Origin: Candidatus Micropelagos thuwalensis
GTDB lineage: Bacteria > Pseudomonadota > Alphaproteobacteria > RS24
Assembly: GCF_000469155.1 (NCBI RefSeq)
Contig: NZ_AWXE01000003.1
Location: 62,001 to 126,000 of the forward strand
Direction: 5' to 3'
Length of the DNA stretch: 64,000 nt
Shown in pieces: positions 1-8,011 of this stretch. Below the pieces are notes generated by a model, which ran no database searches, was not told where the DNA came from, and saw only the letters and a list, made by a program, of their open reading frames with translations. How positions within the stretch are numbered: the stretch's first letter is position 1; each line of letters begins with the position of its first letter. The position numbers and the translations under genes are program-made.

Positions 1-165
1 CAACACTGAGATTGATGATCCGATTTGATCGATTTTGGTCGGTATACCAGTTGCGGAAACGACAACTTCATCAACCGACTCCGCATACGCACCGGGTGAT
101 AAAAGCAAAACAAAAAAGCAGGGTAAAAAACAAATTAAAAACAAATAACAACGTGAGTGTATCAT
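1..165 (-). CDS. btuB: TonB-dependent vitamin B12 receptor, N-terminal fragment (runs off left edge)
   Basis: The first 55 codons of an outer-membrane TonB-dependent receptor are visible; the rest lies beyond the left edge. A hydrophobic signal peptide of about 28 residues ends in an AYA cleavage site. It is followed at once by a TonB-box-like stretch (DEVVVSATG), which contacts TonB during energised import. The cobalamin riboswitch directly upstream and the BtuC/BtuF-like genes next to it make cobalamin or a cobinamide the likely substrate. That assignment comes from context; the plug and barrel are not seen. The ATG at 163-165 follows a GGAG-type ribosome binding site. Confidence 0.8.
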   Translation of the reverse strand, partial: MIHSRCYLFLICFLPCFFVLLLSPGAYAESVDEVVVSATGIPTKIDQIGSSISVL

Positions 166-261
166 ATTAATCTCCATACAGCATTAGCCGGAAAATTCCG
201 GTGTTATTATTCGTCGTCTGTAACGGAAATACCGTCCTCCACAGTGCATCCCGCCTGTAGA

Positions 262-443
262 AAGTAACGACCATATATGGCAGGTTTCCTGGCTTGCGGA
301 TCAGCATGTTTTGCCGCCTTCCCCTTGCGGGTGGCATATGACAAACACTTCTCGCCTACAGTTGCGGGAGCAGCTACAGAGTTGGTAAACGACCTTACTG
401 TATTCCCTTTTACCCCCTTCACGGGGCACCAAATATGCACCTT
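262..443 (-). promoter_or_regulatory. Cobalamin (adenosylcobalamin) riboswitch
   Basis: Read on the minus strand, this leader has the hallmarks of a cobalamin riboswitch. The B12 box is complementary to positions 280-297 and reads GCCAGGAAACCTGCC. It is preceded by a conserved core containing CCCGCAACTGTAG and by a start resembling GGTGCATATTTGGTGCC. The element lies between the btuC-like gene upstream and the btuB start at 165, so it should repress btuB when cobalamin is plentiful. The stretch 170-260 is the probable expression platform. An open frame crossing this region is a shadow of the RNA. Confidence 0.92.
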
Positions 444-509
444 TCTAGTAACCTGATTGAAAATTTCAGTCAAGTTTATGGAAATTGTCCAAGCATTTAG
501 AGTGGTTCA

Positions 510-1529
510 TTAGGCTGATCTGGCGAGTCCATGCCCTCTTAAAAGCAAATAGATGAAAAATGGCACACCTAACAATGCCGTTACGACGCCAAGTTTTAAT
601 TCCGTCATTGTTGGTAAGAGACGGATAAGTAAATCGGCGGCAACCAGCAGAATTGACCCCAAAATGGCAGATGGCAAAAGCGCACGGGACGGCATGTAAC
701 CAAAAAACGGGCGTATAATATGCGGCGCAACCAGCCCAACAAATCCAACAACACCGGCAACAGCCACCGCACCCCCAATTGCTAGTGCCATGCCAAATGC
801 AAGTTGCACTCTGATCCGCATAATATTCGCACCAAGGCTGAAAGCAGTATCATCACCTAAAATAAGCGCATCAAGTTGTTTTCCGACTGAAAGCATCATA
901 CCGCACCCAATAAGGATTAAAGGCAGTACCAGACCTACATGACTCCATGAGCAATTTTCCAAAGATCCAAGCAGCCAATAGGTGATTTCAAGTGCAGCAA
1001 AATAATTGTCCGATAAGTTAAGAGTGAGAGAAATGCCTGACCCAGCAAAGGCACTAATTGCAAATCCTGCCAAAATTAGACGCAAAGTATCACCCCGCTT
1101 ACCCGCAAGAATGAAAAGCAGGACGACAGATATCAACGCTCCGGCGCTAGCCATAAGCGGCACCGCAAAAGAGAGCGTTCCCGTCAAACCAATATAAATA
1201 GCCAGTACTGCACCTAATGCAGCGCTGTTAGCGGCACCTAATATGGACGGTTCGGCAAGACCATTTTGTAAAAGTCCCTGTACTGCCGCGCCGCTCACCC
1301 CCAACGCAAACCCTATGAGCACAGCTAATACAAGGCGCGGAGCGCGTATCTCTGATAATATCAAAGCATTCAGGGTTTCATCAGCACTAACAGCACCATC
1401 TCGATAGATAAGCCAACGCATCATGTCCCCAAGAGGAATGTACTCGCCCCCAAACATTAAAGACGCAAATCCCACCAGCAATAATACGCCGATAAGAATA
1501 ATCATGTTAAAAGACTCTTTGCGTTGCAT
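510..1529 (-). CDS. btuC: FecCD-family ABC transporter permease, probably vitamin B12 (BtuC-like)
   Basis: A 339-residue polytopic inner-membrane protein of the FecCD/BtuC family, which forms the permease dimer of cobalamin, iron-siderophore and heme importers. About nine or ten hydrophobic segments span the whole length. The family motifs GAAVQGLLQNGLAEPSILG (after the second helix) and GFVGLVAPHIIRP (the region that touches the ATPase) are both present. Length is normal for the family. It lies upstream of the riboswitch and btuB on the same strand and divergent from a BtuF-like binding protein, so B12 is the likely cargo. The ATPase (BtuD) is not in the window and may follow btuB to the left. 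The start at 1529 has a weak AGGG site; a second Met eight codons in is possible. Confidence 0.85.
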   Translation of the reverse strand: MQRKESFNMIILIGVLLLVGFASLMFGGEYIPLGDMMRWLIYRDGAVSADETLNALILSEIRAPRLVLAVLIGFALGVSGAAVQGLLQNGLAEPSILGAANSAALGAVLAIYIGLTGTLSFAVPLMASAGALISVVLLFILAGKRGDTLRLILAGFAISAFAGSGISLTLNLSDNYFAALEITYWLLGSLENCSWSHVGLVLPLILIGCGMMLSVGKQLDALILGDDTAFSLGANIMRIRVQLAFGMALAIGGAVAVAGVVGFVGLVAPHIIRPFFGYMPSRALLPSAILGSILLVAADLLIRLLPTMTELKLGVVTALLGVPFFIYLLLRGHGLARSA

Positions 1530-1627
1530 GTCGTGACCCTAATCGTCTCTATTTTTCACTTCAAGTTTAAATGCGCTTTCGTGACTTCATGCTGGACAAT
1601 CGTTTCTGAAAATGCCAACAAAAAATC

Positions 1628-2542
1628 ATGGTAAACCGAAAACGTGAAACTCTTATTACTCTACTGGCTGTGATAATTATTTTTTTTCACACCACTGGCA
1701 TGGCTGATCAGTCAGAAAATTTGAGAAACAATAAAACACACCTACCGCGTGTAGTTAGCCTCAACCTTTGCGCTGATGCCTATTTAATGGCCTTTGCCAA
1801 GCCCGAGCAAATTTTAGGTCTTACACAACAATCCTCAGACCCAACACTATCAGCTTTTGTTGAAGAGGCTTCAAACTTCCCTGTTTCTGGCGATCGCATG
1901 TCAAATATCATTGAGCAACATCCGGATATCATTATCATTAATAATTATTCGCCACCGCCCAACAAGGCATTGATGGATAGGCTCGGTATAAAAATTGTTA
2001 AACTTGATGCCGCAAATAGCTATCAAACCGCCCGCACAGAAATTCTCCAACTGGGTAAGGCAATTCATCGACTTGAAACTGCTAAGGCTTATCTCGCACA
2101 ACTCGACAAGGAGTTGGAAGATGCTCGACATACAAAACTCACATATATGCCCAGCATTATAAATTATCAAAGACGTGGCATTGTCGTGGGTGAAACTCAC
2201 ATATTGGACGACATAATCCAGCTCGCCGGCGCACAGAATTTAGGGCGTGATTCCGGAAGAACTATTGGCCCAATGTCTTTGGAAAATCTGATACGTCTAC
2301 AACCGGATTATGTTTTGAGCATATCTGAAAACGATGAACAAACTCTCAAAGCTCAGGATCGCGGCTCTGAGATACTGAGTCATCCAGCTTTACAAAAAAT
2401 GTTTAGCGCTGAACGGCATATTTTTATCCCCCAGAATTTAACAGTTTGTGCAGGTGCAACAACGCCAAAAGCTGTGGCTCATCTCATTGAAACTTTACAA
2501 TCTTCTCAATTAAGTGCCGAGACCCGTCAAATTTCTGAGTAA
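1628..2542 (+). CDS. btuF: Periplasmic substrate-binding protein, BtuF-like
   Basis: A 304-residue class III periplasmic binding protein that would deliver cobalamin, or a related metal chelate, to the BtuC-type permease. An N-terminal signal anchor covers residues 9-26. The mature part starts with the family motif VVSLNLCADAYLMAF and continues with the first-lobe signature HPDIIIINNY. The second lobe begins near ILDDIIQLAGAQNLG and contains LENLIRLQPDYVL. It is divergent from the btuC-like gene with about 100 bp between starts, so the two could share a control region. Its last 33 bp overlap convergently with the next minus-strand gene. A siderophore or heme ligand cannot be excluded from sequence alone. 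Confidence 0.8.
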   Translation: MVNRKRETLITLLAVIIIFFHTTGMADQSENLRNNKTHLPRVVSLNLCADAYLMAFAKPEQILGLTQQSSDPTLSAFVEEASNFPVSGDRMSNIIEQHPDIIIINNYSPPPNKALMDRLGIKIVKLDAANSYQTARTEILQLGKAIHRLETAKAYLAQLDKELEDARHTKLTYMPSIINYQRRGIVVGETHILDDIIQLAGAQNLGRDSGRTIGPMSLENLIRLQPDYVLSISENDEQTLKAQDRGSEILSHPALQKMFSAERHIFIPQNLTVCAGATTPKAVAHLIETLQSSQLSAETRQISE

Positions 2543-3295
2543 TTGAATGATCGGCTGCAGAACATCAGGTGTTGGAACAATATCCATAACTGTTAACGCT
2601 GTGCCTGAAAGAAGTGTCGCAATCCCCAGTAGACTCAGCAACAAGGGTAAATTTGACGCTGTTTTATCATAAACACCGAGTTCAATGGCTTTCAGGCTAT
2701 AACCCGCCGCTTCGCCCAATTGCTGAAGCATAATTTTTATAGCTTCGCCCCAGGGCTGGCTTCGCATCAAAAGCACGCCACCCGCGCGACCTTTATCGGG
2801 GCTAGTTAAGGGGACATGCAACCCTTCAAGTGGAAATATATCTGGCCAAAGGTCAAAAATCTTTGCAGGTATTGTCTCCGTATTAAGTTCCCCTGCAGGC
2901 GCATTTGTCCTATCCATCCACTTAGCAAGTTTTTTTGCCCATTTTTCTAAATTTTTATCTTTTATTGTTTTGAGCTGACTTCCATCAAACCGTGACATTA
3001 TAATGTCGTTCGTTTTATTTTTCTTCACCCAAACAATCACCCCATCACAATGGGCAAAGCCGTCCAATCTAGAGGCCAATATATTTGCAATTTCCCTTGC
3101 GTAGCGCGTGCGGCGGAAGTCATGTTCCATCATTAAAAGATTTGCCAAAGCTCTTGCTCCGCTGGGAGCAGCGGCCTGTGCTGATTGAGAGGAAGTCGAA
3201 ATGTCTGATTTATTATCCAGATCATTGGCTGATTGAGGTACACCCTCATTTTGTAAAGTAGTATCAGCCATATCTTCAGTTTCAGTCGCAGACAT
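2510..3295 (-). CDS. Unknown protein with GAF-like region and C-terminal membrane segment
   Basis: A 261-residue protein I cannot name. The N-terminal 50 residues are acidic, Ser/Ala/Gln-rich and probably disordered. Residues 55-205 look like a small-molecule-binding, GAF-like fold, beginning LLMMEHDFRRTRYAREIANIL. A single strong hydrophobic helix (about 218-236) follows, and then a short tail. This order recalls the N-terminal GAF part plus membrane helix of some HlyD-type membrane-fusion proteins, but the HlyD barrel and lipoyl-like domains are missing. It could be a shortened relative or an unrelated tail-anchored protein. The 3' end overlaps the convergent btuF-like gene by 33 bp. Confidence 0.55.
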   Translation of the reverse strand: MSATETEDMADTTLQNEGVPQSANDLDNKSDISTSSQSAQAAAPSGARALANLLMMEHDFRRTRYAREIANILASRLDGFAHCDGVIVWVKKNKTNDIIMSRFDGSQLKTIKDKNLEKWAKKLAKWMDRTNAPAGELNTETIPAKIFDLWPDIFPLEGLHVPLTSPDKGRAGGVLLMRSQPWGEAIKIMLQQLGEAAGYSLKAIELGVYDKTASNLPLLLSLLGIATLLSGTALTVMDIVPTPDVLQPIIQLLRNLTGLGT

Positions 3296-3477
3296 TCAAG
3301 TCTCTTCCCTTTAATTTGTGTTCCAGCCTTTTAATTTTTTCATAAAATGCCACACTGAAAATAAATAACGCTTTAAGCTTATTTTTGACGAATCTCATCT
3401 ATTGTATAGTGTTAATATAGTTTTAATATCGATTCATCAGATATTTTGTAGAATTCGGTGTCAGTAACGGTTTTTAA

Positions 3478-4338
3478 ATGAGTCAATCAGAAGAAGAAGA
3501 GTTCCGGAAGATGGCAGAAATCGCTGATGCCATTAACGATATTCTTGAAAATAATAAACTTGACGATGGAAGTGATGCGTCCCCAGAGGATATTTCAGTT
3601 TCTGAGGATACAGAAAACCAAGACACAAATACACATGTTCTTTCGGAGGAAGTAACTTCTGATAATCTGGATGAGGGTCTGGAAGCCGCTCTGGCCGCCG
3701 AAATCGCTGCGGATTTAGCTGGTAATGCCCCCACTTATGAGTCCGATGACACTCAAAGTGATACCCCCCTTACAGAAACAGATGTTCCCTTTATATCTGG
3801 TGCTGCATTTGATGCACCACCTAATCTAGACAATCTGGCGGCCTTAGACTCTCAAAACGCGACTGATGAGAATGATGCAGAAAGCATGACAGACCCTCTC
3901 TCTGCAGCAGATAACCCTGAAATGGCTACTGACGAACCTTTTGACAAATTTCTAGATAATGACATGGCCTTTTTGTCATTACGTATGCGCGATACACTGG
4001 CTGAGCTCAAATCTGAACATGGAGATACTCTGGAAGCCACAGAAAACCTGATTGGAAAAATGGCTCTATCCGTGGATGGGCTAGTTGAAGAAATGCATTC
4101 TTCGTTGGGCGCATTAGAGAAAAAAATCACCTCACGAAAAGCTACCATTAATCAGGAAATTGACCGCATTTATCAGGAAATCGCCACGACAAGAAGTGAA
4201 CTAGAGCTATTGGTGTCCAAATTCCAAAATGACACAGCAGAAAACCACAAAACCTATAATGATATTTTTTCTGAAGAGCGAAGTCGGGTTGAAAGGTACA
4301 GAGAATTCCTTTCATTTATGATACGCGATAAGAAATAG
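3478..4338 (+). CDS. Acidic protein with C-terminal coiled coil, unknown function
   Basis: A 286-residue soluble protein of unknown function. The first 150 residues are extremely acidic, rich in Asp/Glu/Ser/Thr, low in complexity and probably disordered. The last 120 residues have the charge and heptad pattern of a long alpha-helical coiled coil (region LRMRDTLAELKSEHG to the end). There is no signal peptide or membrane helix. It is divergent from the GAF-like gene and lies 47 bp upstream of a GntR regulator on the same strand, so the two may be co-transcribed. A structural or scaffolding role is only a guess from the shape. Confidence 0.6.
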   Translation: MSQSEEEEFRKMAEIADAINDILENNKLDDGSDASPEDISVSEDTENQDTNTHVLSEEVTSDNLDEGLEAALAAEIAADLAGNAPTYESDDTQSDTPLTETDVPFISGAAFDAPPNLDNLAALDSQNATDENDAESMTDPLSAADNPEMATDEPFDKFLDNDMAFLSLRMRDTLAELKSEHGDTLEATENLIGKMALSVDGLVEEMHSSLGALEKKITSRKATINQEIDRIYQEIATTRSELELLVSKFQNDTAENHKTYNDIFSEERSRVERYREFLSFMIRDKK

Positions 4339-4385
4339 CTTAAATATTCTTGCATAAATTTATAAAGTAATATTTATTATTACTT

Positions 4386-5105
4386 ATGGATAAAAATACC
4401 GCAAAAAGGCGTACTGATATTGCTGCTGAGACCATCGGTAAGCAAATTATGAGAGGAAAACTCTCTGTTGGACAAGTTTTACCTAGTGATCAGGTCATGT
4501 GCGAGACACTCTGCATCTCGCGCACAATTTTACGCGAAGCATTACGCATTTTGGGCGCAAAGGGACTGGTCAAAGCTGTCCCGAAAGCAGGCACATTTGT
4601 TAATGATACAGATAAATGGGCCATGCTGGACGAAGATATTTTAAACTGGCTTACAAATACCGCCACAACCGGGCGTCTGGAACCCCTTTTGGCGGAAATG
4701 ATTGATATTCGTCTTGCTATTGAACCAGGGGCAGCCGCACTCACTGCTTCCCGCGCACTTGCCCCCGATCGTCAGAGAATATCCGAGTTATTTCAAGCAC
4801 TTAAATATGCTAACACCCCAGTTCTTAGCCATGAAGCAGAAGCCGCTTTTATCGACTGTATTTTAGCGAATTGCCATAATCGTTTTTTCAATAGCCACCG
4901 TATTTTAGCAAAAACCAGCCTAAAATTGCTTTTTGATCATACGGAGAGATACAAATACTTATCTCTTTCTGCTCATGAAGCCGCCGTTCGGGCCATAATA
5001 AACTATGAACCCCAAAATGCGCGGCGAAGCATGCAGGCCATTCTGCTTCAAGTATCTCCAATTATCCGAAACAAAAAAAACCCTGCTGATGAGTCAGCAG
5101 GGTAA
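4386..5105 (+). CDS. GntR-family (FadR/FCD subfamily) transcriptional regulator
   Basis: A 239-residue DNA-binding regulator. The N-terminal winged helix-turn-helix (about residues 10-80) contains the GntR signature: LPSDQ-type turn, LCISRTILREALRIL recognition helix, then GLVKAVPKAGTFV wing. The C-terminal FCD domain (about 90-230) carries the ligand/metal-binding region IDIRLAIEPGAAALTA and the late His cluster. FCD regulators usually respond to sugar acids or organic acids. No obvious catabolic target lies next to it, so the effector is unknown. The last codons coincide with a strong hairpin at 5081-5102 that looks like a terminator for the opposite strand. Confidence 0.85.
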   Translation: MDKNTAKRRTDIAAETIGKQIMRGKLSVGQVLPSDQVMCETLCISRTILREALRILGAKGLVKAVPKAGTFVNDTDKWAMLDEDILNWLTNTATTGRLEPLLAEMIDIRLAIEPGAAALTASRALAPDRQRISELFQALKYANTPVLSHEAEAAFIDCILANCHNRFFNSHRILAKTSLKLLFDHTERYKYLSLSAHEAAVRAIINYEPQNARRSMQAILLQVSPIIRNKKNPADESAG

Positions 5106-5158
5106 AGTTCAGGGATATGTGTGTGAGGGTTTAACACACAAACCGTCCAGAGGGACGG
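5073..5158 (-). ncRNA. Candidate antisense-side small RNA with intrinsic terminator
   Basis: On the minus strand a perfect TATAAT hexamer (complement of 5161-5166) is followed by a compact structured stretch. It has an inverted repeat CCGTCC/GGACGG (5143-5158), a second GTGTGT/ACACAC pairing (about 5118-5140), and then a 9-bp perfect stem CCCTGCTGA/TCAGCAGGG (5081-5102) followed by eight T residues. This is the layout of a short sRNA ending at an intrinsic terminator. No minus-strand protein gene could use that terminator. The -35 region is poor, and the real start may lie inside the first inverted repeat, which could then be an operator. The 3' part is antisense to the end of the GntR gene. 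Confidence 0.45.
5081..5102 (-). terminator. Intrinsic terminator (minus strand) inside the end of the GntR gene
   Basis: A 9-bp perfect stem with a 4-base loop, followed on the minus strand by a run of eight T (A-run at 5073-5080 on the plus strand). On the plus strand there is no T-run, so it acts, if at all, on transcription coming leftwards. Confidence 0.65.
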
Positions 5159-5210
5159 ATATTATATCTACGTTGCGTTTAATAAAATGGATTAACTAAA
5201 GGAGAAAAAA

Positions 5211-5549
5211 ATGTCTTTTAAGTTTGAAATTTTTACAAAGCGTTTGATTACCCTAATTGTTCTGGCTGTCATGTTTATAAGCTTCGGTAATTCAGCTTAT
5301 GCTACCCCAATGGGCCTTAGAAATATGGACACCAATAATGACGGTAAAATCACACGACATGAATTTACCGCCAAAATCAACCAACATTTTGCTAAAATAG
5401 ATCGAAATAATGACGGTGTGATACAGCATAAAGAGCTAAAAACATTTCACGCCACAAAATTTGAAAAAATGGATCGCGACAATAATGGTTATCTCGATAA
5501 AAAAGATAGACCCACCAGACATATGTATGAGAAGAAAGGTCACCACTAG
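5211..5549 (+). CDS. Secreted EF-hand calcium-binding protein
   Basis: A 112-residue exported protein. A signal peptide (about 1-30, ending NSAYA) precedes three canonical EF-hand loops: DTNNDGKITRHE, DRNNDGVIQHKE and DRDNNGYLDKKD. All have Asp at positions 1, 3 and 5 (Asn/Asp) and an acidic last residue or near equivalent, so Ca2+ binding in the periplasm is very likely. A clear AAAGGAG site precedes the ATG. It is the first gene of an operon with an ECF sigma factor, a putative anti-sigma factor and a CnrX/Spy-like protein, which points to envelope or metal/calcium sensing. Confidence 0.85.
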   Translation: MSFKFEIFTKRLITLIVLAVMFISFGNSAYATPMGLRNMDTNNDGKITRHEFTAKINQHFAKIDRNNDGVIQHKELKTFHATKFEKMDRDNNGYLDKKDRPTRHMYEKKGHH

Positions 5550-5566
5550 CACTAAGGAGGTTGGTC

Positions 5567-6118
5567 TTGTCTAAACCTAGCGACGAAGACTTAATGTCTG
5601 CGATTGCAAAAGGCGACCTGAAGGCCTTCAACCTGCTGACCTCGAGACATTTGAAGATGGTTTACGCGATAGCATTGCAGAGATTAAAGCACCCAAGTGA
5701 TGCTGAAGAGGTGACTCAGGATGTTTTTACCCGCCTCTGGCAAAATGCACCTAAATGGGAAGCCGAGGCCAAAATCAGTACATGGCTGTACCGTGTTTGC
5801 GTCAACCGTGCGATAGATATGTTACGACGCCGGAAGCCTATGACCGATATTAATGATGTTCCCGAGATACCAGATACTGCAGATAACGCACTTCAGACCT
5901 TGGAAATCAAAGACAGGAAAGCACAGCTAGAAAAAGCACTAGGCAACTTAACAAATGAACAGCGAGACGCAATCCAACTCGTCTATTTTTCCGAAATGAG
6001 GCAACAAGAAGCCGCTGACTCGCTGGGTTTAAACCTGGCAGCATTGGAGTCACTTCTGCGCCGCGCCAGAAAAAAACTACACACCGTACTAGATGGAAAC
6101 TATGAGGAATTATACTAA
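5567..6118 (+). CDS. ECF-type RNA polymerase sigma factor
   Basis: A sigma-70 family protein of the extracytoplasmic-function class with only regions 2 and 4. Region 2 runs from FNLLTSRHLKMVYAIA through DAEEVTQDVFTRLWQ and STWLYRVCVNRAIDMLRRR. Region 4 ends with the helix-turn-helix RQQEAADSLGLNLAALESLL. The best start is TTG at 5567, six bases after a perfect AAGGAGG at 5554-5560; an in-frame TTG at 5561 abuts the ribosome binding site and is less likely. It lies 17 bp after the EF-hand gene, and the next gene is a probable anti-sigma factor. Confidence 0.9.
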   Translation: MSKPSDEDLMSAIAKGDLKAFNLLTSRHLKMVYAIALQRLKHPSDAEEVTQDVFTRLWQNAPKWEAEAKISTWLYRVCVNRAIDMLRRRKPMTDINDVPEIPDTADNALQTLEIKDRKAQLEKALGNLTNEQRDAIQLVYFSEMRQQEAADSLGLNLAALESLLRRARKKLHTVLDGNYEELY

Positions 6119-6156
6119 GAGAATACTTTTCAGTAATTGGGGAGACATGAAAAGAA

Positions 6157-6627
6157 ATGACTAAAGATAAGACAAATACCATATCCTTGGATATGCATAG
6201 ATTTAAAGCGCTTATATCGGCCTATGGGAGTGATGTTGCAAAGTGGCCTGAAGATAGTCGAAGCTGGGCACAAACCTTCAGCCGTGACAATACCGAAGCA
6301 CAAAACTTACTCTCGTATGAAAAAGAGCTTGATGAGATTTTAACTGATGTTGAAAGCAAGACACTCAATCCAGAGGCTTTAACGCACCTACAATATAAAA
6401 TCGTTTCTTCCTCTACCCGTCTTCCCCAACAAAAAAACACGGACAATCAGCGCGCCTTAATGGGATCATCCATTCAATCTTTGACTGCCTGCTTTTTATT
6501 GTGTGGCTGTTTGGCAGCAGGCATGCTCAGCTTACCCTATCTACCCTTGGACACGATTGTCGTCGCCACCGAGAGTGAACAAAGTATCGCCTTTCTTGAA
6601 ATCAATCTTTTAAGTTCGTGGGATTAA
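6157..6627 (+). CDS. Putative anti-sigma factor, single-pass membrane protein
   Basis: A 156-residue protein with an N-terminal cytosolic part containing LISAYGSDVAKWPEDSR. This Y-G-x-D-x-x-x-W-P pattern recurs in small alphaproteobacterial proteins coded beside ECF sigma factors. One membrane helix lies at about 108-127 (FLLCGCLAAGMLSLPYL), and a short periplasmic tail follows. Position directly after the sigma gene supports a role in holding the sigma factor at the membrane; this is inference. A five-codon open frame (ATG at 6147, better spaced to the GGGGAG site) ends across this start codon and might couple or dampen translation. Confidence 0.6.
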   Translation: MTKDKTNTISLDMHRFKALISAYGSDVAKWPEDSRSWAQTFSRDNTEAQNLLSYEKELDEILTDVESKTLNPEALTHLQYKIVSSSTRLPQQKNTDNQRALMGSSIQSLTACFLLCGCLAAGMLSLPYLPLDTIVVATESEQSIAFLEINLLSSWD

Positions 6628-6640
6628 ATCGGAGTACGTC

Positions 6641-7186
6641 ATGAACGAAACGCCTATCCAAATCAGCAAACGGAAACGCAATATTTTTGTTATTGTATGT
6701 TTAATTTCTCTCGCAGCAAATTTCTTTGTTCTTGGTGCGGGTATTAGTTTCTATACGCAAGGTCATCCCCATAAAGTTACTGACAAAACAAAAAGCGTCG
6801 AAAGAATTGAAAAAAGGTTTCTTAAACGTATCAATATAGATGACAGGCCGGCTGTCCGCGAGGTTTTTAAACAAAACAGAGAACAAAGCAAATCGCTATT
6901 TGAAAGCTATTACAAGGAAAGAGAAAATTACATCGCCTATATTAAACGGGGTGAGATTAAAGAAATAGATCTCCAGATGATATCAAAGGACTTGTTGATA
7001 CAGGAACGAAACTTAAGCCGTCATCTTAATGCAGTTTTGCAGCAACTCATCCTTGTCTCAGGGCCAGAGACGAGAAAAAAGATTGCAGAAATGATTCGTG
7101 TTAGAAATGGTCATCATCGTACTAATCGCAGTTGGCTTCCAGCCAAAGAAAGATTGCAAAAGCAACCTGAAAAACGATACGAGTAA
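6641..7186 (+). CDS. Membrane-anchored periplasmic metal-resistance/CnrX-Spy-like protein
   Basis: A 181-residue protein with a short cytosolic start, a membrane helix at about residues 14-34, and a long charged helical periplasmic part. The helical region with repeated Arg/Glu/Gln (from RIEKRFLKRINIDDRPAVREVF onward) resembles the heavy-metal-resistance/CnrX and Spy-like sensor fold found with ECF systems. It follows the putative anti-sigma gene by 13 bp and is probably the sensory or buffering partner. The metal ligand is not predictable. The convergent SDR gene ends 17 bp further on. Confidence 0.6.
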   Translation: MNETPIQISKRKRNIFVIVCLISLAANFFVLGAGISFYTQGHPHKVTDKTKSVERIEKRFLKRINIDDRPAVREVFKQNREQSKSLFESYYKERENYIAYIKRGEIKEIDLQMISKDLLIQERNLSRHLNAVLQQLILVSGPETRKKIAEMIRVRNGHHRTNRSWLPAKERLQKQPEKRYE

Positions 7187-7203
7187 AACCGATGCCCTAA
7201 GGC

Positions 7204-7977
7204 CTAACGCGGCGTCATTCTTATACCACCATCCATGCGGATGCATTCACCATTTACATAATCATTTTCCACTAGATACTGCGCTGTTTTAGCAATCTCA
7301 TCGGGTTTACCGAGACGTTGAGGATTCAGCACTGAATTTTCTAGAGCTTGGAAAATATTTTCCGGCAGTGTATCAAACATCGGTGTATGAATAAGGCCTG
7401 GCACAATCGTGTTGCATCGAATACCTAGCTCAGCCAAATCCCGTGCAATAACGATTGTCATACCGATAACTCCACCCTTAGTCGCACTGTAAGCAACTTG
7501 ACCGATTTGGCCTTCATATCCTGCAACCGATGCCGTATTAATTATCACACCACGCTGACCATCGTCAGTAATCGGATCATTTTTCATCATCGACTCAGCG
7601 GCAAGACGTGCCACATTAAACGTGCCGATAAGATTTACATCTACAACACGTTTAAAATCTTCAAGAGGATGCGGCCCGTTCTTAGGATGATATGTCTTCG
7701 CAGCCCAGGCAATACCAGCATAATTACAACAGATATGCGCCGGTCCGAAAGCAACCTCAAGACTCTGAATTGCTTGACCAACAGAGGCTTCATCAGTGAC
7801 ATTTACCTGCTGGTAAATCACATTATCACCGAGTTCCTCAACAAGTGCCGCCCCGCGCTCTTCATTCATATCAAAAATCGCGCATTTCGCTCCATTAGCG
7901 ACAAATCTTCTAAGTGTCGCCTCGCCCAGACCGGATGCCCCGCCTGTGATGATTGCAATTTTATCTTTTAAATCCAT
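7204..7977 (-). CDS. Short-chain dehydrogenase/reductase (3-hydroxyacyl-CoA dehydrogenase type II-like)
   Basis: A 257-residue classical SDR. The N-terminal Rossmann motif TGGASGLGEAT binds NAD(P). The acidic residue in IFDMNEE after the second strand suggests NAD(H). The catalytic Ser lies in NTASVAGYEG, and the Tyr/Lys pair in AYSATKGG. The sequence resembles HSD17B10-type enzymes that oxidise short or branched 3-hydroxyacyl-CoA. It is the last gene of a minus-strand run with an acyl-CoA carboxylase and a crotonase, where a 3-hydroxyacyl-CoA oxidation step would fit. The exact substrate is inferred from context. Confidence 0.85.
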   Translation of the reverse strand: MDLKDKIAIITGGASGLGEATLRRFVANGAKCAIFDMNEERGAALVEELGDNVIYQQVNVTDEASVGQAIQSLEVAFGPAHICCNYAGIAWAAKTYHPKNGPHPLEDFKRVVDVNLIGTFNVARLAAESMMKNDPITDDGQRGVIINTASVAGYEGQIGQVAYSATKGGVIGMTIVIARDLAELGIRCNTIVPGLIHTPMFDTLPENIFQALENSVLNPQRLGKPDEIAKTAQYLVENDYVNGECIRMDGGIRMTPR

Positions 7978-8011
7978 TGTAAACTCCTACTAGTCCGATG
8001 CGAATAGCTGA

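Noticed and set aside
207-473. An 88-codon minus-strand open frame
   Set aside because: It lies wholly across the cobalamin riboswitch; RNA constraint explains the sequence and the protein has no coding features.
3385-3413. A sigma-70 promoter (TTGACG ... TATAGT) for the 3478 gene
   Set aside because: The spacing of 14 bp between the best boxes is too short; other combinations match poorly.
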